DNA of 64,000 bases from Lachnospiraceae bacterium (GCA_021153325.1 JAGKTQ010000018.1:1-64000); one strand, 5' to 3'; shown: positions 16,969 to 27,105, counted from the stretch's first letter. Notes: generated from the sequence alone by a model not told the origin. Numbers and translations: made by a program.

Positions 16969-18459
16969 ATGTATAAAATTATGATTGCAGATGACGAAGG
17001 AATTGTTATTGATGCACTGCGGTTCATCATTCAGAAAAATTTTGGAGATACCTGTATGATAGAATCAGCCAAGACTGGAAGAAGCGTGATTGAACTTGCT
17101 GAAAAGTTCCGTCCGGATATTGCACTGATGGATATTCAAATGCCGGGCATTAACGGTATTGAAGCTATGAAAGAAATCCGCAAGGAAAATACGAATATTA
17201 TTTTTGTTGTCATCAGTGCATACGACAAATTTGATTATGCAAAAGAGGCAATCAACCTTGGAGTGTTGGAATATGTCAATAAACCGATTGAGCAGAATAA
17301 GATTGTTGAAATCTTAAAAAGAGCCATGAAAATGGTAGATAAAGAAAGAGAAAGAAGAAGCAACGACTTGCGTATCCGGGAAAAACTGGAGATTGTCGTT
17401 CCGGTTATTGAAACGGGATTTATTTACTCCGTGCTCTTTCAGGAAAACTATGCCGAAGATACGGACAATTATAAGAGTCTGCTCGGCATCGAAGAAGACA
17501 GTGGGTTTATGATGGTCATAGAATGTGGTGAGAGCAGCCAGAATGGTCATTTTACTAACCCCATTGGTTCGGGTGTAAAGGTGCAGTCTTTTTATCAGGA
17601 ACTGCGGTCGATCATAAAAGAATTTTTCCCCGTATCTGCGGTTGGCTCCATTATGGCGAATAAAGTGATCGTGTTCATTCCATCTCAAGTACCATCTGTG
17701 GATACCGAGTATGAAGAGCGTATCGAACTCATTGAAAATACAAGAAAGATGGTACGTCTGTTACGACAGAAGATCGATGTTTATTTCTATGAAAAGGACT
17801 ATCCGATTGAAACGGAAAAGAAGTTTTTTGAAAGAATTGAAGACGGAGATGTGAATGGAGCAGGACTGGAGGCAAGAAGATTTTTTGACTGGATGGTAGA
17901 AAATTACCATGAGCAGGATATGGATATCCGTTTGAAAACCTTGGAATTTGTTCTGTGGGCAGAAAAAATAGCTTACGAGGCTGGTGGTATGCTATATCGT
18001 TTTACGGCACGTCATGATTATCTGGGAGCAATCAATTCTATGACAGACTACGAGGAGCTGCGCTCCTGGTTTTTGGATAAGATAACAGATGCCTGCAGAA
18101 ATATTAAGAGCAAAAAACAGGAATCTTCTTTGAGTATTGTGGAAAAAGCAAAGGAATATATGCAGGAAAATTATGCAAAGGATCTTTCTTTGGATGAAGT
18201 TTCTAAGAAAGTAAACATCAGTCCTTACTATTTCAGCAAGCTTTTTAAAGAAGAAGAGGGAAGAAATTTTATTGATTATCTGACAGAAATCAGAATGGAT
18301 AAAGCAAAGCAACTGTTGTCAGAAAAGAATTTAAGTATGAAAGAGATCTGTATTGCGGTAGGATATGCGGATCCGAATTATTTTAGCAGAACGTTTAAAA
18401 AGAATGTAGGAGTGACACCGACGGAATATCGGGAGGGAAAACTGGAGAATGAGGTTTAA
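16969..18459 (+). CDS. YesN-type response regulator (REC plus AraC HTH)
   Basis: 496 residues. Receiver domain 1-125 with Asp55 (LMDIQMPG), a long middle region, and an AraC-type double helix-turn-helix at about 395-490 (YAKDLSLDEVSKKVNISPYY, AVGYADPNYFSRTFKKNVG). It probably activates the sugar transport genes downstream when phosphorylated by the adjacent kinase. It overlaps the next gene by 11 bases. Confidence 0.94.
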   Translation: MYKIMIADDEGIVIDALRFIIQKNFGDTCMIESAKTGRSVIELAEKFRPDIALMDIQMPGINGIEAMKEIRKENTNIIFVVISAYDKFDYAKEAINLGVLEYVNKPIEQNKIVEILKRAMKMVDKERERRSNDLRIREKLEIVVPVIETGFIYSVLFQENYAEDTDNYKSLLGIEEDSGFMMVIECGESSQNGHFTNPIGSGVKVQSFYQELRSIIKEFFPVSAVGSIMANKVIVFIPSQVPSVDTEYEERIELIENTRKMVRLLRQKIDVYFYEKDYPIETEKKFFERIEDGDVNGAGLEARRFFDWMVENYHEQDMDIRLKTLEFVLWAEKIAYEAGGMLYRFTARHDYLGAINSMTDYEELRSWFLDKITDACRNIKSKKQESSLSIVEKAKEYMQENYAKDLSLDEVSKKVNISPYYFSKLFKEEEGRNFIDYLTEIRMDKAKQLLSEKNLSMKEICIAVGYADPNYFSRTFKKNVGVTPTEYREGKLENEV

Positions 18460-19540
18460 AAAGAGGGGATTTGTGGCTGCCATGGCTTTTTTGATTGCGG
18501 CAACAGGAATTTTCGCATGTGGACAAAAGCAGGAAGAAGTGGAAATAGCACAGGAAGAAGCGGAAGAAAAGATTGAGATAGGAATGAGTTTTGACACCTT
18601 TGTTGTGGAACGCTGGCAAAGGGATCGGGATATTTTTGTTGCTACGGCGAATGAATTGGGAGCAGAAGTCAATGTGCAGAACCCGAATGGAAATGTGGAA
18701 GAACAGATTCGTCAATTGGAATACTTTATTGATAAAAAGGTGGATGTGATCGTGGTGGTTCCGATTGACGCAGATTCTTTGTCTGAGGTGATCGGAAAGG
18801 CAAAGGATGAGGGAATCAAAGTGATTTCCTATGATAGACTTGCGAACAATGCAGATGTAGATCTGTACATATCTTTTGACAATGAAGCAGTGGGACGCTG
18901 TATGGGAAAAAGCATGGGAAAACAGATGACTGTAGGGGATAAAGTCATTATGATCAGTGGACCTCTTACAGACGGAAATGTAAGTCAGGTCAATGCCGGT
19001 TTTATGGAAGAAATGGAAAAAGCTGGCATTCAGGTCGTGGATATTGCATATATGGATGAGTGGAGACCCGAGCTTGCCTATGAATATATGGAAGAAAATA
19101 TAGATAGTATAAAAGAAGATGTGCAGGGAATCATGTGTGGAAATGATAATCTTGCTTCACAAGTCATCTTTGCGCTGTCTGAAAACAGGCTTGCTGGAGA
19201 AATCCTTGTAGTAGGACAAGACGCGGATCTGGATGCATGCCAGAGAATTGTGGAAGGCACCCAGTTCATGACCGTTTATAAACCAGTAAATCTGCTTGCA
19301 GAAGAGGCAGCTCATATGGCGGTGGCTCTTGCAAAAGGAGAAGAAATCGTCTGTGAAGAGATGATAAATGATGGAACCTATGATGTGCCTTATATTAAAT
19401 TAACGCCGGAGGCAGTAACAAAAGAAAACATAGATGACGTCATTATTGGGCAGGGATTTCACTTAAAAGAGGATGTGTATATCAATATACGAAACGTCAT
19501 GCCTTCTACCGAAGAAGAGACAGACAACATAAAAGAGTAA
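18449..19540 (+). CDS. Lipoprotein sugar-binding protein (XylF/ChvE-like)
   Basis: 363 residues. A signal peptide ends in GIFAC, with lipidated Cys24. The mature part is a type I sugar-binding protein: IGMSFDTFVVERWQRDRD, KVDVIVVVPIDADS, KVISYDRL and VVGQDADLDACQRI are typical of xylose-type binding proteins. It is in the sensor operon, overlapping the regulator gene, and is distinct from the second binding protein 200 bases on. It may deliver sugar to the transporter, or to the kinase complex as a second sensor. Confidence 0.9.
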   Translation: MRFKKRGFVAAMAFLIAATGIFACGQKQEEVEIAQEEAEEKIEIGMSFDTFVVERWQRDRDIFVATANELGAEVNVQNPNGNVEEQIRQLEYFIDKKVDVIVVVPIDADSLSEVIGKAKDEGIKVISYDRLANNADVDLYISFDNEAVGRCMGKSMGKQMTVGDKVIMISGPLTDGNVSQVNAGFMEEMEKAGIQVVDIAYMDEWRPELAYEYMEENIDSIKEDVQGIMCGNDNLASQVIFALSENRLAGEILVVGQDADLDACQRIVEGTQFMTVYKPVNLLAEEAAHMAVALAKGEEIVCEEMINDGTYDVPYIKLTPEAVTKENIDDVIIGQGFHLKEDVYINIRNVMPSTEEETDNIKE

Positions 19541-19741
19541 AATTTTGGTAGTAAAAAATAGACATGGAAATAAAATAAAACAAAAAAGTGCTACCCTTTC
19601 TTGAATTTGAAGATCCAAAACATAAAAATGTACTATTTTTTGCAAGCATCTACAGAAATGTTAGTGGTATAGTAATTTATGTAACAAGGAACCGATTGCA
19701 GCAAAGTGCAACGGAAAAAAATTCAAGGGAGGGTTTTTTTA

Positions 19742-20905
19742 ATGAAAAAGAAATTACTCAGTATTATCTTAGCAGCAACTATGGTTGCATCTCTTTTAGT
19801 AGGATGCGGAAGCTCTAGTACAGAAAGTTCAGCTGATACTACAACAAAGGAAGAAGCTGGTGACACAACTACTTCTAGCGCAGACGGAGATCTTCAGGTA
19901 GGTATCGTTCTTCCTACAAAGGATGAACCAAGATGGTTACAGGATCAGGCACAGTTCGAGCAGATTCTTGGTGACGCAGGTTTCACAAATCAGGTACTTT
20001 TCAGCCAGGGTTCATCTGCAACTGAAAAAACAAACGTAGAATCTTTGATTTCACAGGGTATTGATGTTCTTATTATTTGTGCACAGGATGGTGCAGCAGC
20101 TGCAGCAGCAGTTGAAGAAGCAAAAGATGCTGGTGTTACTGTTATCGCTTACGATAGATTGATCACAGGAACAGACGCAGTTGACTACTATGTAACATTC
20201 GATAGTTTCGCAGTTGGTGTTGCACAGGGACAGTATCTTATCGATAACACAACAGGAACAGGCGTACCTCTTTACTTATATGCAGGCGCAGCAACAGATA
20301 ATAACGCATTCATCTTCTTCGAAGGTGCTTGGAGCGTTCTTCAGCCAAAGATTGCTGATGGTACATTCGTAATCGCTAACTCTTCTGAAGCAGTTGCATT
20401 ACAGGACAAAGCAGAACTTACACGTGATGAAATGGCTACAATCATTGGACAGATCACAACAGATTGGGATTTCAACGTAGCTAAATCTAAAGCAGAAGCA
20501 CACTTAACAGCAGCTAGCGCAGATATGAAAGGTGATGTTCGTATCTTAGCTCCTAACGATGGTACAGCTCGTTCAATCGCAGACGTATTTGCAGCTGATA
20601 CAGATATTACAAGCTATGTTGTAACAGGTCAGGATTCAGAAAAAGCTTCTGTACAGTATGTAATTGATGGAAAACAGTCCATGACAGTATTCAAAGATAC
20701 ACGTACACTTGCAGCTGACTCTGTAGCAATGGCAGTTTCTATCTTAAATGGTGAAACACCTGCAACAGATACAACATACAACAACGAAGTAATCGACGTA
20801 CCTGCAAAACAGACAGATATCGTTGTAGTTACTCAGGAAAATGTACAGGCAGCATTAATTGATTCAGGATACTATGAAGCATCTGAATTTACAGGATTAG
20901 AATAA
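19742..20905 (+). CDS. chvE: ChvE-type multiple-sugar-binding lipoprotein
   Basis: 387 residues from the ATG at 19742; GGGAGGG lies eight bases upstream, and a GTG 36 bases earlier has no ribosome site. Lipobox LVGC with Cys22, then a Ser/Thr linker. PTKDEPRWLQDQ, VTVIAYDRLI, DYYVTFDSFAVG and the ATDNNAFIFFEGA block match ChvE and its relatives, which bind aldoses such as glucose, galactose, xylose or arabinose. Codon choice looks like that of a highly expressed gene. It is the binding subunit for the ATPase and permease genes that follow. Confidence 0.92.
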   Translation: MKKKLLSIILAATMVASLLVGCGSSSTESSADTTTKEEAGDTTTSSADGDLQVGIVLPTKDEPRWLQDQAQFEQILGDAGFTNQVLFSQGSSATEKTNVESLISQGIDVLIICAQDGAAAAAAVEEAKDAGVTVIAYDRLITGTDAVDYYVTFDSFAVGVAQGQYLIDNTTGTGVPLYLYAGAATDNNAFIFFEGAWSVLQPKIADGTFVIANSSEAVALQDKAELTRDEMATIIGQITTDWDFNVAKSKAEAHLTAASADMKGDVRILAPNDGTARSIADVFAADTDITSYVVTGQDSEKASVQYVIDGKQSMTVFKDTRTLAADSVAMAVSILNGETPATDTTYNNEVIDVPAKQTDIVVVTQENVQAALIDSGYYEASEFTGLE

Positions 20906-20971
20906 GTTACAGGTTTCAATAAGCAATAGATTATAAAACCTATATGACAAGTAAATGATTTAGTGATTAGG

Positions 20972-21006
20972 ATGGACTTTGCAAATTATTGTAAAGTCCA
21001 TCTCTA
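20972..21006 (+). terminator. Intercistronic hairpin between chvE and mmsA
   Basis: ATGGACTTT (20972-20980) pairs perfectly with AAAGTCCAT (20993-21001). There is no proper T tract, so it is more likely an mRNA-stabilising or partial terminator hairpin that keeps the binding protein more abundant than the transporter. Confidence 0.6.
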
Positions 21007-21072
21007 TAAGAAAGGCAGTATGAACAAGTATTGATGGGCAGAAGCTCTTGGGAAGGAAAGGAAACATAGATT

Positions 21073-22599
21073 ATGGGTGAGAACATACTCGAAATGAGAG
21101 ATATTACAAAGGTGTTTCCGGGTGTTAAGGCCTTAAGTAATGTTAATTTTAAAGTTAAAAAAGGAGAAATCCATTGCCTCGTCGGTGAAAACGGTGCAGG
21201 TAAATCCACCTTGATGAAAGTTTTATCTGGAGTACATCCACACGGTTCTTATACCGGTGATATCGTGTACGAAGGAGAAGTTCAGAAATTTAAAGGCATT
21301 GCAGACAGTGAAGCAAAAGGAATTGCAATTATTTATCAGGAACTTGCATTAATTCCGGAACTTACCGTATATGAAAATATTTATTTTGGACACGAAATTA
21401 AACGTGGTAGAACGATTGATTGGAATGAAACGATTGTAAAAGCATCCGAAATGCTGAAAAAAGTAAAATTGGATGTAGATCCTTCGATGAAAGTAAAAGA
21501 ATTGGGTGTAGGTAAACAGCAGCTTATAGAAATTGCAAAAGCACTCAGCAAAAATGTTAAATTATTGATTCTTGATGAGCCGACTGCATCTTTGAATGAA
21601 GATGACAGCCAGAACCTTTTGGATTTGATCAAGGAACTTAAAAATCAGGGCGTTACTTGTATTATGATTTCTCATAAATTAAAAGAGATCATTGCAATAG
21701 CAGATACGATTACCGTATTACGCGATGGTGCTACGATTTGTTCCTTAGATGTAACAGAACGTAAGATAGAAGAACATGAAATTATCAAACACATGGTTGG
21801 ACGTGAGATTGATAATATTTATCCGAAACGTGAAAAGAAAGAATTTGGAGAAATTTGTTTTGAAGCCAAAAACTGGAGTGTATATGATCAGGTGAAGGGA
21901 AGAGAGATTCTTCACGATGTAAGCTTAAATGTTAGAAAAGGCGAGATCATTGGTATACAAGGTCTGATGGGTGCCGGAAGAACAGAATTTGCATTGAGCG
22001 TATTTGGAAATACACCAGGATATAAGATTACAAATGGCGAAATTGAATTGAATGGTAAAACAGTTCATTTTAAAAATCCGAGTGAAGCGATCCATGCCGG
22101 TATTGCTTATGTATCAGAAGATAGAAAAGGAAATGGACTTGTATTATTGCAGGATATTAAATACAATATTTCTCTTGCCAATATAAAATCTTTGAAAAAT
22201 GGATTAGCAATCAATGAAAATGAAGAGATTAAGATTGCGAATGAATATAAGCAGAGCATCAATATTAAAGCTCCTTCTATTGAGCAGAAGGTAGGAAATC
22301 TGAGTGGTGGTAATCAGCAGAAAGTACAGATTGCAAAATGGCTTTTTGCAAAGCCACAGGTATTGATTTTGGATGAACCGACAAGAGGTATTGATGTTGG
22401 TGCAAAATATGAAATTTATACGATCATGAATGAGCTGGTAGAACAGGGAATGAGTATTATCATGATTTCATCCGAACTTCCTGAAGTACTTGGAATGAGT
22501 GACAGACTGTACGTTATGTCCGAAGGTAAGATTATGGGTGAATTATCAGCAGAAGAAGCAACAGAACAGAAAGTTATGGCTATGGCTGTTCAGTCATAG
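21073..22599 (+). CDS. mmsA: Sugar ABC transporter ATPase, two nucleotide-binding domains
   Basis: 508 residues with two ABC domains, as in XylG/MglA/GguA. The first domain has Walker A GENGAGKST, signature LGVGKQQ and Walker B LLILDEPTASL. The second has the degenerate P-loop GLMGAGRTE, signature LSGGNQQKVQIAKW and Walker B VLILDEPTRGIDVG. The degenerate P-loop is normal for this family. Works with the permease 24 bases downstream and the ChvE-type binding protein upstream. Confidence 0.96.
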   Translation: MGENILEMRDITKVFPGVKALSNVNFKVKKGEIHCLVGENGAGKSTLMKVLSGVHPHGSYTGDIVYEGEVQKFKGIADSEAKGIAIIYQELALIPELTVYENIYFGHEIKRGRTIDWNETIVKASEMLKKVKLDVDPSMKVKELGVGKQQLIEIAKALSKNVKLLILDEPTASLNEDDSQNLLDLIKELKNQGVTCIMISHKLKEIIAIADTITVLRDGATICSLDVTERKIEEHEIIKHMVGREIDNIYPKREKKEFGEICFEAKNWSVYDQVKGREILHDVSLNVRKGEIIGIQGLMGAGRTEFALSVFGNTPGYKITNGEIELNGKTVHFKNPSEAIHAGIAYVSEDRKGNGLVLLQDIKYNISLANIKSLKNGLAINENEEIKIANEYKQSINIKAPSIEQKVGNLSGGNQQKVQIAKWLFAKPQVLILDEPTRGIDVGAKYEIYTIMNELVEQGMSIIMISSELPEVLGMSDRLYVMSEGKIMGELSAEEATEQKVMAMAVQS

Positions 22600-22623
22600 A
22601 AAGTATGACAGGAGGATATTAAA

Positions 22624-23832
22624 ATGGGTGAAAATAAAAATGATTCAGCTAAAGTTGGACTGGGAGCTGAAGTCGTATCATTATTAAAATCAAATGTCAG
22701 AGAATACATGATGTATATTGCATTAGTAGTCATTATGATATTCTTTACAATTAAAACAGGTGGTGCATTTATTCAGGCACGTAACATTTCAAACTTGATC
22801 AATCAGGCAGGATATGTTGCTGTATTGGCAATCGGTATGACGATTATCTTGATCTTGAAACATATCGATTTGTCTGTTGGTTATGTAGCAGGTTTCTCTG
22901 GTGCGATTGCTGCTATACTTCTTACAAAATATGGTTTAAATGTATGGCTTACAATTTTTATCGTACTGGTTATCGGTTTACTGATCGGTTTTTATCAAGG
23001 TACATTAGTAACAAGAGTAGGAGTTCCGGCATTCGTTACAACTCTTGCAGGTATGTTCATCTTTAGAGGACTTCTTGCATTGACCCTTCAGGAAACAGGA
23101 ACAATTATTATCTCTGATAAAACTTTTAATGCATTATCAAATGGGTTCATTCCAGATTTACCGATCGGAAATGGCAGCATTCATATTTTAACAATGTTAA
23201 TTGGTGTTGTTGCAGTTGTACTTGTTGTTATGGGACAGATCAAATCTCGTAAAAACAAAATGAAATATGACTTCAAAGTAACTTCTACACCGGTATTTGT
23301 TACAGAGCTTATATTTATTTCTGTAGTGGTTATGGTGATTATCACAGTTCTTGCTAAATACCAGGGTATTCCTTGGACAGCAGTTATTGTTGGTGTTGTT
23401 TTACTTGGATATAACTTCATGCTGAATAAAACATGTCTTGGACGTTATATTTATGGTATTGGTGGAAATGATCAGGCAGCAGAACTTTCCGGTGTTGATG
23501 TTAAAAAAGTAACTTTATTTGCATTCTGCTCTATGAGTGTTTTGGCAGCTTTAGCTGGTATCCTTTATACTTCCAGACTTCAGTCCGCTACACCGGCTGC
23601 AGGTAATGCATTTGAAATGGATGCGATTGCATCATCTTACATCGGTGGTGTTGCAGTAAGTGGTGGTATTGGTAAAGTAACAAATACAATCATTGGTGCG
23701 CTTGTTATTATGTCTTTGACAAACGGCATGAACTTGATGGGTGTAGATATTTCTTATCAGTATATCGTAAAAGGTATCATTTTCATCGTTGCAGTTGCAT
23801 TCGATATTAGAACAAGAAAAAAAGCTAAATAA
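22624..23832 (+). CDS. mmsB: Sugar ABC transporter permease (MmsB/GguB type)
   Basis: 402-residue integral membrane protein of the BPD_transp_2 family with about 10-12 helices; AIGMTIILILKHIDLSVG, GVPAFVTTLAGMFIFRGLLA and SYIGGVAVSGGIGKV are family blocks. The extra central segment (about 200-255, GQIKSRKNKMKYDF and two more helices) and the 400-residue length fit the multiple-monosaccharide subgroup better than XylH or RbsC. Forms the membrane channel with the ATPase. AGGAGG precedes the ATG. Confidence 0.95.
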   Translation: MGENKNDSAKVGLGAEVVSLLKSNVREYMMYIALVVIMIFFTIKTGGAFIQARNISNLINQAGYVAVLAIGMTIILILKHIDLSVGYVAGFSGAIAAILLTKYGLNVWLTIFIVLVIGLLIGFYQGTLVTRVGVPAFVTTLAGMFIFRGLLALTLQETGTIIISDKTFNALSNGFIPDLPIGNGSIHILTMLIGVVAVVLVVMGQIKSRKNKMKYDFKVTSTPVFVTELIFISVVVMVIITVLAKYQGIPWTAVIVGVVLLGYNFMLNKTCLGRYIYGIGGNDQAAELSGVDVKKVTLFAFCSMSVLAALAGILYTSRLQSATPAAGNAFEMDAIASSYIGGVAVSGGIGKVTNTIIGALVIMSLTNGMNLMGVDISYQYIVKGIIFIVAVAFDIRTRKKAK

Positions 23833-23863
23833 ATCGTACATAAAAAGCGAATATAAGATAAAG

Positions 23864-23910
23864 AAAAAGGAATGCTTTCAGGCTAAGGTCTGGAGGCATT
23901 CCTTTTTTTT
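23864..23910 (+). terminator. Terminator after the sugar transporter
   Basis: AAAAAGGAATGC (from 23864) pairs with GCATTCC plus the first Ts (23896-23906); the run of eight Ts ends at 23910. Confidence 0.88.
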
Positions 23911-23977
23911 GAACAAAACACCGGTCTTAAGAAAAACTTTAGATTTATAACCGGAATCTCTTTGGATTTATGTTTTA

Positions 23978-23986
23978 TGCTATACT
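23978..23986 (+). promoter_or_regulatory. Extended -10 promoter of the second two-component system
   Basis: TGCTATACT at 23978-23986, 32 bases before the coding start; no clear -35 box. Confidence 0.4.
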
Positions 23987-24017
23987 AGATTTAAAAAATG
24001 AGGCAGGAGGAAATCGG

Positions 24018-24725
24018 ATGGAAGCATTTCATATTCTCATTGTAGAAGACGATAAGGAAATCCGGGAAGGAATCGAAATATATTTAAAAAATCAAGGGTA
24101 TCAGGTATCACAGGCAGCTGACGGTATTGAGGGATTCGAAAAAATCGAATCGGAGGACATTCATTTAGCAATTGTAGATATTATGATGCCACGCATGGAT
24201 GGAATTACAATGATGATTAAGGTAAGAGAAAAAGGATATGATTTTCCGGTTATCATGCTCTCTGCAAAATCAGAAGAGGTGGATAAGATCATGGGCTTAA
24301 ATATGGGAGCTGATGATTATGTGACAAAACCTTTTACAACAATGGAGCTTTTGGCGAGGGTTAATTCACAGCTCAGGCGCTATAAGAAGTATTTGGAGGT
24401 GGTAGAGGAAAAGACAGAACAGGACAGAGTTTATACCGTTGGTGGATTAGAAGTGAACGAGGATACGGTAGAGGTGTTTGTTGATGGAAATGCGGTAAAG
24501 CTGACACCGCTTGAGTTCAAAATATTACTTCTTTTGATCAAAAATCCGGGGCGTGTATTCAGTGCGGAGGAAATTTATGAAAGAGTATGGAATGAACAGG
24601 CGATCAATACAGACACAATCATGGTACATATAAGAAAGATTCGGGAAAAGATAGAGATCAATCCGAAAGAACCGAAATATTTAAAGGTGGTGTGGGGAGT
24701 TGGATATAAAATTGAAAAACAGTAG
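24018..24725 (+). CDS. OmpR-family response regulator
   Basis: 235 residues from the ATG at 24018, which has AGGAGG upstream; the reading frame extends further 5' but without a ribosome site. Receiver domain with Asp54 (VDIMMPRMDG) and the Lys in DYVTKPF, then a winged helix (VKLTPLEFKILLLLIKNPGR, TIMVHIRKIREKIE). VanR-like. It overlaps the downstream kinase gene, its cognate partner. Targets are unknown. Confidence 0.93.
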   Translation: MEAFHILIVEDDKEIREGIEIYLKNQGYQVSQAADGIEGFEKIESEDIHLAIVDIMMPRMDGITMMIKVREKGYDFPVIMLSAKSEEVDKIMGLNMGADDYVTKPFTTMELLARVNSQLRRYKKYLEVVEEKTEQDRVYTVGGLEVNEDTVEVFVDGNAVKLTPLEFKILLLLIKNPGRVFSAEEIYERVWNEQAINTDTIMVHIRKIREKIEINPKEPKYLKVVWGVGYKIEKQ

Positions 24726-27024
24726 AAAAGATAGGATTATTGGAGTTGTGGTTGTAGTAATTGCAACGATATTATTTCATGCATTATGTCCGCAATTTGA
24801 AAAAAAGGTAGAAGATTATTATACGAACAACAATACGAATGCATTTGAAAACAGTGATTTTATAAATATTCTTTTGGAAAGTAACTATGTTTTATACAAG
24901 GATGTAAAAGATCAGGGCGGTGTAGTCTATACACAGGGGAGTTTGTATGTAGATATAGAGGAAGAGATAACAGAACAGGTATACACGGATGCGTATGAAG
25001 GTGATGGGGAACTGCTGCAAGCTTCTGTGGAAAATGTGAAGGAGCTTTACATAGATCAGCTGGAACAGCAGGTAGAAGAAAACCGGGAATTATATGTGAA
25101 TGGTATTGCTAAAAGAATGGATTATTGTGTGTTGGATCATACGACAGGCACAGTTTTGAAAAATACGTCGCAGTCTATTGAAAAGCTGGCAAGAGGGGAG
25201 AAAGAATGGGAAAATCCTTATGCGTATTATGTCATTTTAAAGTATGACGAGAGAGGAAGAGTGGTAAATGTTACTGTAAAAGGACAAAATGCAGAGAAGT
25301 TTTTAAAAGAAGTGCAGATTGTAGCAAATAACAGTGAAGCTGTATTTTTAAAATGCCGTGAACAGAGTGAAAAATATGCTGTTGTAGACGTTGAGACGGA
25401 TACGGTAGAGAAGGAGTTGATTTTTACACAAAAGAAACCAGAGTCTGTAACGTTTGTCTATGCGATGACAGCAGAACAAAAGGAACAGTTCTTTGACACG
25501 AGTGTGTATGAAAGCGACTATTTGACGGAAAATTTTGGGGATATAAGCCGTGAGGATGCATTTTATATGGCGGGCGTGGGAAGAGTATTTATGCTGTTTT
25601 GCATAGGAATAGCTATTTTTGTGCTCATTTATGCAAAATACAGACGGAATGCAGTAGAAGAAACGATACAAAAGAAAGTGCCTTTGGAAGTGCTTATCGT
25701 GGCTGCAATATTTGCATTTGGTTGGGGAAGCGAGATGGCAATCAGGGCGGTCTCAAACAGTAGTCAGGACTATTATGTAAACTGGTTGAACGATTTTTTG
25801 CCTGTTTCTTTTCGAGCAGGAAGCCTCAGTTATATGATCGTTGAGTATATGATCCATTTCTGCATTATTGCGGTATTCTTTGGAATATGGTACTGGTGCA
25901 TTTATCAGGTAAAAGATATCATAAATGGTGTAGGTACTTTTATAAAGGAACGTAGTTTTATCTGCAGGAAGTGGAAAGAAATCTGGGCTTTTGTGAAAAG
26001 AAGTTATTACAGTTTTAAAGAAGAAGTGATACATGCAGATTTGGGAGAGGATAATAAAAAGCTCCTTGGCAAGATCGTCATTTTGAATTTTGTCATTTTA
26101 GCAATTATTTGCTGTTTTTGGGGAATGGGTATTTTTATATTAATAGTTTACTCGATTATTTTGTATGTAGTATTAAAAAAATATCTTTGCAAAATGCAGG
26201 AACAGTATGCCAATTTGTTAGAGGCGACAAATTCCATAGCAGAAGGGAACTTAAATCATACGTTTGAAGAAGATTTTGGTGTCTTTGAATCTTATAAAGA
26301 AGAACTTTATAAGGTGCAGGGAGGTTTCAGGAAGGCAGTAGATGAAGAAGTGAAAAGTCAGAAGATGCGGACCGAGCTGATCACGAATGTATCTCATGAC
26401 TTAAAAACACCATTGACTGCCATCATTACTTACATTGAACTATTGAAAGAAGAAAATGTCACGGAGGAACAGCGAAAAGAATATTTGGCTACATTGGAGC
26501 GAAAATCACTGCGGCTGAAAGTGTTAATAGAGGACTTGTTTGAAGTCAGTAAGGCAAACAGTGGAGATGTACAGCTCAATCTTGTTCCTGTTGATATTTG
26601 CAACCTGTTAAGACAAGTATATTTAGAGCACGAAGAGCAAATGAAGCAGAAAGACTTTGATGTGCGTTTTAGCATGCCGGAGGAAAAGGTTATTTTACAG
26701 TTAGACAGTCAGAAGACATATCGTATTTTTGAAAATTTGTATGTGAATGTCATGAAATATGCCATGAGTGGAACAAGGGTATATGTCAATGCCGAGAAAC
26801 GTGGCGAAAATGGAATTCATATTGAAATCAAAAATATGTCTGCACAGGAAATTACGATCAATCCGCAGGATCTGACCGAACGATTTGTAAGAGGGGATGC
26901 TTCCAGAAACACGGAAGGAAGCGGACTGGGACTTGCCATTGCGAAGAGTTTTACAGAACTGCAAGGAGGAACGTTTCGAGTGGATACGGATGGGGATTTA
27001 TTTAAGGTCATCGTAGAGTGGTAA
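24712..27024 (+). CDS. Large multi-pass sensor histidine kinase
   Basis: About 770 residues. The start is uncertain: TTG at 24700 or TTG at 24712, both inside the end of the regulator gene. I prefer 24712, which has GGGGAG 12 bases upstream. One N-terminal membrane helix is followed by a 250-residue extracellular region and then four or five helices (about 285-495, counted from 24700). The core has HisKA NVSHDLKTPLTAIITY, with the phospho-His about residue 562, and an ATPase with RFVRGDASR and GSGLGLAIAKSF. The membrane-embedded layout resembles VanS-like kinases of Clostridia. The signal cannot be told. Confidence 0.9.
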   Translation: MKNSRKDRIIGVVVVVIATILFHALCPQFEKKVEDYYTNNNTNAFENSDFINILLESNYVLYKDVKDQGGVVYTQGSLYVDIEEEITEQVYTDAYEGDGELLQASVENVKELYIDQLEQQVEENRELYVNGIAKRMDYCVLDHTTGTVLKNTSQSIEKLARGEKEWENPYAYYVILKYDERGRVVNVTVKGQNAEKFLKEVQIVANNSEAVFLKCREQSEKYAVVDVETDTVEKELIFTQKKPESVTFVYAMTAEQKEQFFDTSVYESDYLTENFGDISREDAFYMAGVGRVFMLFCIGIAIFVLIYAKYRRNAVEETIQKKVPLEVLIVAAIFAFGWGSEMAIRAVSNSSQDYYVNWLNDFLPVSFRAGSLSYMIVEYMIHFCIIAVFFGIWYWCIYQVKDIINGVGTFIKERSFICRKWKEIWAFVKRSYYSFKEEVIHADLGEDNKKLLGKIVILNFVILAIICCFWGMGIFILIVYSIILYVVLKKYLCKMQEQYANLLEATNSIAEGNLNHTFEEDFGVFESYKEELYKVQGGFRKAVDEEVKSQKMRTELITNVSHDLKTPLTAIITYIELLKEENVTEEQRKEYLATLERKSLRLKVLIEDLFEVSKANSGDVQLNLVPVDICNLLRQVYLEHEEQMKQKDFDVRFSMPEEKVILQLDSQKTYRIFENLYVNVMKYAMSGTRVYVNAEKRGENGIHIEIKNMSAQEITINPQDLTERFVRGDASRNTEGSGLGLAIAKSFTELQGGTFRVDTDGDLFKVIVEW

Positions 27025-27029
27025 AAGAA

Positions 27030-27075
27030 AGTCTGCATTTTTATATGAAAAATGCAGGCTTTCTTCTCTTTCTTA
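27030..27075 (+). terminator. Terminator after the kinase gene
   Basis: CTGCATTTTT (27033-27042) pairs perfectly with AAAAATGCAG (27048-27057); flanking AAAG and CTTT extend the stem, and T-rich sequence follows. Confidence 0.75.
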
Positions 27076-27105
27076 TTTTTTTCGCAGAAGAATGGCTGGC
27101 AAGGC

